Positions 14,986-18,580 of a DNA stretch of 21,481 nucleotides are shown in pieces (positions within the stretch are counted from its first letter, which is position 1; each line of letters begins with the position of its first letter). The translations under genes and the position numbers were made by a program. The notes under the pieces were generated by a model that saw only the letters and a list, made by a program, of their open reading frames with translations, made no database searches and had not been told where the DNA came from. The stretch is from JAPUDS01 sp964536265. Its GTDB lineage: Bacteria; Patescibacteriota; Saccharimonadia; Saccharimonadales; Saccharimonadaceae. The DNA lies in assembly GCA_964536265.1 (NCBI GenBank), contig CAZHVV010000011.1, forward strand, positions 1-21,481. The letters are read 5' to 3'.

Positions 14986-16260
14986 ATGAAACATACTCTG
15001 AAGAAATTATCTGACACACAAATTGAATTACTCATCACACTAAGTGGTGAAGACCTCGCTGAAGCAAAACAAACAGCTTTGTCACACCTGGCAAGAGAAC
15101 TAAAAGTTGCAGGTTTTCGTAAAGGCAAGGTTCCAGCGAATGTCGCTGAAAAACATCTTGACCCGAATGTACTCGCAAATGAGGTGGCCGAACACGGCAT
15201 CAACACATCACTCAATGAAATTATTACTATTGAGGGCTTACGAGTTCTCGACCAGCCAAAAGTTGAGCTCAAGAAATTTGTCCCATACACTGAGCTTGAA
15301 TTTGGAGCTGTTCTTGAGGTTATCCCTGACATTAAACTCGGCGACCACAAGAAACTCAAAGTGAAGAAAATTGTTGAGAAAGTCGAGAAAAAAGACATCG
15401 ACGAGGTGCTCGAGCGCGTTCGTCAGAATCTTTCCGAGAAAAAGGAAGTTAGTCGTGCCGCTAAAATGGGCGATGAAACAGTTATAGATTTTATAGGTAA
15501 AAAAGGAGACGAAGCCTTTGACGGCGGTACCGCAACTGATTACGCTCTAACACTAGGCTCGAAGTCATTCATCCCAGGCTTCGAAGAGAAGATTGTTGGC
15601 CACAAACCTGGCGATACGTTCGAGGTTCCGCTGACATTTCCAAAAGATTACCATGCCGAACACCTCAAAGGCGCCAAAGTTGTCTTTGAAGTCACGCTCA
15701 AGAAGCTGAATGAAGTTATATTGCCTGAGCTCACCGACGAAGTTGCCGCAAAAGTCGGTCCGTTTACGACCAAACAAGAACTTATTGACGATATCCGCCG
15801 TGAATTAACTGCTCAAAAAGAGCGCGCCGCAGAAGACAAGCTGAAAGACGACCTTATAGGTGCCCTCGTTAAAGCTTCAAAAGTGCCCGTTCCGGAGATA
15901 CTCGTTGAAGACCAGTTGAAATCACTCGAGCAAGATGCCAAGCAAAACCTGATGTATCGCGGCATGACACCAGAGCAATATATGGCGCAAGAGGGCTTCA
16001 AGGATGAGGATGAATGGCGTGAAAAGGAATTCAAACCCGCAGCTGTTCGCCGTGTCCAGTCAGGCTTAGTGCTTGCTGAACTATCAAAAGTTGAGAATGT
16101 TGAAGTGACGTTGCAAGAGCTTGAGACTCGCCAAGCCGAAATGATTGCGCAGTATCCGAACATGAAAGACCAACTTGATGCGCCAGAGGCACGTCGTGAC
16201 CTTGCGAACCGCGTATTAACAGAGAAGACCCTCGCACGACTCGTTGAGCTTAATAGCTAA
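14986..16260 (+). CDS. tig: trigger factor (ribosome-associated chaperone/prolyl isomerase)
   Basis: Binds the ribosome exit tunnel and shields nascent chains. 424 residues, normal. The N-terminal ribosome-binding domain contains the signature GFRKGKVP at 43-50, which docks on protein L23. An FKBP-type PPIase domain lies at about 158-245 (ETVIDFIGKKGDEAFDGG, FIPGFEEKIVG, FPKDYHAEHLKG), and the helical chaperone arms and body at about 246-424. The ATG has no ribosome-binding site but a -10 box almost abuts it. No terminator follows; 15 bases after the stop the strong promoter of cassette A begins. The order tig-clpP is a familiar one, here interrupted by cassette A. Confidence 0.96.
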   Translation: MKHTLKKLSDTQIELLITLSGEDLAEAKQTALSHLARELKVAGFRKGKVPANVAEKHLDPNVLANEVAEHGINTSLNEIITIEGLRVLDQPKVELKKFVPYTELEFGAVLEVIPDIKLGDHKKLKVKKIVEKVEKKDIDEVLERVRQNLSEKKEVSRAAKMGDETVIDFIGKKGDEAFDGGTATDYALTLGSKSFIPGFEEKIVGHKPGDTFEVPLTFPKDYHAEHLKGAKVVFEVTLKKLNEVILPELTDEVAAKVGPFTTKQELIDDIRRELTAQKERAAEDKLKDDLIGALVKASKVPVPEILVEDQLKSLEQDAKQNLMYRGMTPEQYMAQEGFKDEDEWREKEFKPAAVRRVQSGLVLAELSKVENVEVTLQELETRQAEMIAQYPNMKDQLDAPEARRDLANRVLTEKTLARLVELNS

Positions 16261-16275
16261 AATAACCAAGAAATA

Positions 16276-16304
16276 TTGACAAAAATCGCAAAGTGTGCTA
16301 TACT
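16276..16304 (+). promoter_or_regulatory. near-consensus sigma-70-type promoter of cassette A
   Basis: TTGACA, 17 bases, TATACT, with TGc before the -10. It is the best promoter in the window and drives a leader of about 85-90 bases before the first small gene. Confidence 0.88.
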
Positions 16305-16397
16305 AAAATAGTACCTTGTCTTTCCCAATGTTTGTTATCGGTGGTCGAAAAACTGCTGATAGCTCAAATCACCTAGCACAAGTTCCAGGGGGGAATT

Positions 16398-16634
16398 GTG
16401 AAGTTTTGGTATTACAGCTTGTTGGCGGTCGTGACTGGAATCGGCGTGTACGCGCTGTTTTCATCGTTACCTGCCAACGTCCAAGCAAAGGCCATTCTTC
16501 CGCTCAGGAAGTTGGTCCCCAATCAGAACATCGAGATTCTCGTGGTACTGATTGCAGCCATCATCATCGGCCTCATTGTGTTGCCGGTGCTCCTTCGCCC
16601 AGGACTCAAAATGAAAGGTGGAATTCCAAAATGA
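16398..16634 (+). CDS. cassette A gene 1: small membrane protein, 78 residues
   Basis: No family recognised. GTG start with AGGGGGG about 5 bases upstream, a very strong ribosome-binding site. Two hydrophobic segments: about 5-24 (YYSLLAVVTGIGVYALFSSL) and about 45-66 (IEILVVLIAAIIIGLIVLPV), joined by a short basic linker (KAILPLRKL), with a basic C-terminus (KMKGGIPK). A two-pass membrane protein with both ends on the same side is the simple reading. Its TGA overlaps the ATG of the next gene (ATGA), so the pair is coupled. GC content and G/C-ending codons are higher than in tig and clpP on either side. Confidence 0.75.
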   Translation: MKFWYYSLLAVVTGIGVYALFSSLPANVQAKAILPLRKLVPNQNIEILVVLIAAIIIGLIVLPVLLRPGLKMKGGIPK

Positions 16635-16912
16635 CCGGAGAGCTTGTTCTGCAAGTCGTCTTCTACTGTGTCGTCATGCTGTTGTTCCCCCTGGGAGCAA
16701 TGATTACGACCGGGCTGGAGCGCTTCATCGTGGTCAGCTCCCTGTTCATGTACCCCTTGTGGCTGGCCATTGAATTGCAACTGGAGTCAAATCAGTTCCT
16801 TGTTGTCGTCCTGGTCGTGCCCGGTACAATGCTCGCACTCGGGCGATTCCTTTACGGAGTAATCACCGCCCGAGAGAAGGGAAAGAAGGGTTCAACCCCT
16901 GCCCGCCAGTGA
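16631..16912 (+). CDS. cassette A gene 2: small membrane protein, 93 residues
   Basis: No family recognised. The start at 16631 is chosen because it overlaps the stop of gene 1 and has AGGTGG 8-9 bases before it; the frame stays open upstream to 16316 but there only shadows gene 1. Three hydrophobic segments: about 5-26 (LVLQVVFYCVVMLLFPLGAM), about 31-50 (RFIVVSSLFMYPLWLAIELQ) and about 56-78 (FLVVVLVVPGTMLALGRFLY), then a basic tail (AREKGKKGSTPARQ). Local GC is about 55-60 percent against about 42 percent in clpP. Its stop lies in the loop of the terminator that follows. Likely forms a complex with gene 1, by inference from coupling. Confidence 0.75.
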   Translation: MTGELVLQVVFYCVVMLLFPLGAMITTGLERFIVVSSLFMYPLWLAIELQLESNQFLVVVLVVPGTMLALGRFLYGVITAREKGKKGSTPARQ

Positions 16913-16924
16913 TGGCGGGTTTTC
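16902..16924 (+). terminator. terminator of cassette A
   Basis: CCCGCCA-GTGA-TGGCGGG followed by TTTTCCTTT. The stop codon of gene 2 (16910-16912) forms part of the loop. Confidence 0.8.
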
Positions 16925-16948
16925 CTTTGGATATATATTCGTTCTGGT

Positions 16949-16975
16949 TTAGCACTCAACTTGCACGAGTGCTAA
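16949..16975. promoter_or_regulatory. CIRCE operator (HrcA binding site) of clpP
   Basis: TTAGCACTC, a 9-base spacer, GAGTGCTAA: an exact match to the CIRCE consensus bound by the heat-shock repressor HrcA. It covers the -35 region of the clpP promoter, so HrcA would block polymerase directly. hrcA itself is not in the window. Confidence 0.95.
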
Positions 16976-16989
16976 TTTTGCTATATACT
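16961..16989 (+). promoter_or_regulatory. clpP promoter
   Basis: TTGCAC, 17 bases, TATACT. The -35 hexamer occupies the spacer of the CIRCE element and the right CIRCE arm lies in the promoter spacer. Predicted leader of about 17 bases, containing GGAGG. Confidence 0.8.
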
Positions 16990-17012
16990 GAAGTAATATT
17001 ACGGAGGTGAAC

Positions 17013-17603
17013 ATGAAAAGTTACTTAGTCCCAACAGTTGTTGAAAAAAGTTATGACGGTGAGCGTGCCTACGACATTTACTCGCGTCTTTTGAAAGAAC
17101 GAATCATTTTTCTCGGTGAGGAAGTGAACCAGCAAACTGCAAATATTGTTGTGGCACAACTCTTACATCTTGCCTACGAAGACCCGAAAAAAGACATTTC
17201 CCTCTATATCAACAGCCCTGGTGGTAGTGTGTATGATGGTCTAGCAATACTCGATACGATGAATTTCATCAAACCAGATGTCGCAACCTACGGTCTCGGG
17301 TTACAGGCAAGCTTTGGTGCGGTGTTGCTTGCGAGTGGTGCAAAAGGCAAGCGATTCGTGTTGCCGAACTCTCGTGTGATGATTCATCAGCCACACAGCG
17401 GCACGCAAGGTGTTGTAACCGACCAGGAGATAACTCTCCGAGAATCGGTACGAATCAAAGATTTGTTGATAGACATTATGACGAAACAAACAGGACAAAA
17501 ACGAAGCCGTATCAAGGACGATACCGAACGTGATTTCTGGATGAATGCCGAAGAAGCCGTTGCGTACGGTGTGGCTGACAAAATCGTTTCTAGTATTAAG
17601 TAA
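17013..17603 (+). CDS. clpP: ATP-dependent Clp protease proteolytic subunit
   Basis: Serine peptidase that forms the two-ring degradation chamber and pairs with ClpC/ClpX in the cytoplasm. 196 residues, normal. Catalytic triad S100 (in LQASFGAVLLASGAKGKR), H125 (RVMIHQPHSG) and D174 (ERDFWMNAEEA); the GSVYDGLAI strand and NSPGG (67-71) oxyanion region are intact. The start at 17013 is preferred over an in-frame GTG at 17007 because GGAGG ends 5 bases before it and the GTG lies inside that site. Controlled by CIRCE. It stands between two small-gene cassettes; no terminator is seen after its stop, so read-through into cassette B is possible. Confidence 0.97.
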   Translation: MKSYLVPTVVEKSYDGERAYDIYSRLLKERIIFLGEEVNQQTANIVVAQLLHLAYEDPKKDISLYINSPGGSVYDGLAILDTMNFIKPDVATYGLGLQASFGAVLLASGAKGKRFVLPNSRVMIHQPHSGTQGVVTDQEITLRESVRIKDLLIDIMTKQTGQKRSRIKDDTERDFWMNAEEAVAYGVADKIVSSIK

Positions 17604-17609
17604 ATATTG

Positions 17610-17618
17610 TGGTATAAT
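17610..17618 (+). promoter_or_regulatory. extended -10 promoter of cassette B
   Basis: TGgTATAAT, 6 bases after the clpP stop, without a convincing -35. Predicted leader of about 63 bases before the first tiny gene. Confidence 0.65.
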
Positions 17619-17687
17619 AAGTTGTCATTTACGGCAAGCCAAGTGCTTGTTGTGGAGAAGTATAGCTCCCAAAGCTCTAGGAGTTCC

Positions 17688-17798
17688 ATGAGGTTTCTCA
17701 GAAAGATCAAGTTCAGAAGCATCAAGAAGTTGAAGCGGTACGTCCAGTACCTTTTCATCAGCAAGCACTTGACCAAAGAGGAAGGACAGAACGGATGA
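17688..17798 (+). CDS. cassette B gene 1: tiny basic protein, 36 residues
   Basis: No family recognised. TAGGAG lies 5 bases before the ATG, which fixes the start; the frame is open further upstream without a start signal. The first 20 residues are very basic (R, K at nearly every second position: MRFLRKIKFRSIKKLKRYVQ), able to form an amphipathic cationic helix, then YLFISKHLTKEEGQNG. It could bind RNA, DNA or the membrane surface. Its TGA overlaps the ATG of the next gene (ATGA). Lysine is mostly AAG, unlike the AAA-rich neighbours. Confidence 0.65.
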   Translation: MRFLRKIKFRSIKKLKRYVQYLFISKHLTKEEGQNG

Positions 17799-17950
17799 AC
17801 GTCAACACACTCGTACGCCTTGGCCTGGTGGTAGGCGGCCTTGTTGCCGCAGTCACCACGACCGTGTACTGCATCGGATACTTCAAGGGGATGTTCGGGG
17901 CAGCAGCTGGCGATGATGAGTACCCGCCCTACCGGGCACCGATGAGCTGA
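17795..17950 (+). CDS. cassette B gene 2: tiny membrane protein, 51 residues
   Basis: No family recognised. The start overlaps the stop of gene 1; AGGAAGGA lies about 8 bases upstream. One hydrophobic segment of small residues at about 8-30 (RLGLVVGGLVAAVTTTVYCI), glycine-rich like packing helices, then an acidic and proline-rich tail (GDDEYPPYRAPMS). A single-pass membrane peptide is likely. Local GC is near 60 percent. Confidence 0.65.
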   Translation: MNVNTLVRLGLVVGGLVAAVTTTVYCIGYFKGMFGAAAGDDEYPPYRAPMS

Positions 17951-17964
17951 GTGGAGAGCAAGCC

Positions 17965-18111
17965 ATGTTCAGGTTCAGAATGCTCCCGTTGTGGGTTCGT
18001 ATTCGCATGTGGTTTCAGGACCTCATGTGTGCTCGAGCTCATCGCCGGGAGGAGCGCGACGCGAATCGCAATCTGTACAAGACGCCATTCCTCTGGGATA
18101 GCATCGACTGA
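17965..18111 (+). CDS. cassette B gene 3: tiny Arg/Trp-rich protein, 48 residues
   Basis: No family recognised. GGAGAG lies 7 bases before the ATG and the gene starts 14 bases after gene 2. The sequence opens MFRFRMLPLWVRIRMWFQDL, continues with an Arg/Glu-rich helix (ARAHRREERDANRN) and ends LYKTPFLWDSID. The block W-V-R-I-R-M-W-F-Q-D-L matches W-H-R-F-R-T-W-L-H-E-L in gene 4, so the two appear to be diverged paralogues. Confidence 0.62.
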   Translation: MFRFRMLPLWVRIRMWFQDLMCARAHRREERDANRNLYKTPFLWDSID

Positions 18112-18124
18112 GGGGTGATAGGCC

Positions 18125-18262
18125 ATGACTATGTCCTATCCACCTCCGTCAGAGTTGTCGAGGTGGCATCGGTTCCGGACGTGGCTCCATGAGTTGCGCG
18201 AGGAGTGGTGGGGACTCCTGTACGGAGATCCTACCCATGGAGAAAGCGCCAGTTCTGACTGA
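18125..18262 (+). CDS. cassette B gene 4: tiny Trp-rich protein, 45 residues
   Basis: No family recognised. GAGGGGTGAT lies 5-7 bases before the ATG, 13 bases after the gene 3 stop. It has a proline-rich start (MTMSYPPPSE), the block R-W-H-R-F-R-T-W-L-H-E-L shared with gene 3, then REEWWGLLYGDPTHG and a serine-rich end. Five Trp in 45 residues suggests interfacial membrane binding or a compact helical fold. The terminator hairpin follows about 18 bases after its stop. Confidence 0.62.
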   Translation: MTMSYPPPSELSRWHRFRTWLHELREEWWGLLYGDPTHGESASSD

Positions 18263-18279
18263 CGTTCCAGGTTAGGGAA

Positions 18280-18349
18280 GCCTCTGTGGTGCGAGATTAC
18301 ATCCTGTTTTGACAGGTTGTGACGGCATCACAGGGGCGTGTTTTATTTT
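18280..18349 (+). terminator. composite hairpin terminator of cassette B
   Basis: An outer 13-bp stem (18280-18292 with 18325-18337, two G-T pairs) encloses a small perfect hairpin CCTGT-TTTG-ACAGG (18303-18316), and is followed by GTGTTTTATTTT. The nested shape is larger than a plain terminator and could also be a stable 3' RNA. Confidence 0.6.
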
Positions 18350-18362
18350 GTGCCCAAAACCC

Positions 18363-18392
18363 TTGACAAGTATGCTTGTAACGGCGTACACT
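18363..18392 (+). promoter_or_regulatory. rpoB promoter
   Basis: TTGACA, 18 bases, TACACT. The predicted start near 18399 gives a leader of about 180 bases before rpoB. Confidence 0.75.
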
Positions 18393-18398
18393 GATAGG

Positions 18399-18580
18399 TA
18401 ATGAAGATTGTATAGGCTGGGTTATTGTACACGCACGCTTTGGCGAGGCGTTTTTCGTGTCTTACCCTCCCCCTAGTGAACTTCGGCGCCAGACGAATCA
18501 CTAAATGTAACGAGATTGAACTTTTATGCGAACCCCGTTGACTGATCATCGCGGGACAAAAAAAGTTCGGAAGGACAAAG
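18399..18580 (+). promoter_or_regulatory. structured rpoB leader with attenuator-like hairpin
   Basis: No credible ORF in this stretch. It contains ACGCTT-TGGCG-AGGCGT followed by Ts (18435-18455), shaped like a weak intrinsic terminator and overlapping a longer ACACG/CGTGT pairing (18429-18460), and a hairpin TAGTGA-TTCG / CGAA-TCACTA (18474-18503). The last bases carry GGAAGGA 6 bases before the rpoB ATG. Attenuation or autogenous control is an inference from structure only. Confidence 0.45.

Noticed and set aside
14790..15398. Minus-strand open frame of 202 codons over the start of tig
   Set aside because: It is antisense to a clear trigger factor gene, Ser/Phe-rich and without a promoter or ribosome-binding site.
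16316..16630. Upstream extension of the cassette A gene 2 frame to an ATG at 16316
   Set aside because: It only shadows gene 1 in another frame, has low-complexity His/Ser/Arg content and no ribosome-binding site; the ATG at 16631 has one and overlaps the gene 1 stop.
17007..17012. GTG at 17007 as the clpP start
   Set aside because: It lies inside the GGAGG Shine-Dalgarno site that serves the ATG at 17013.
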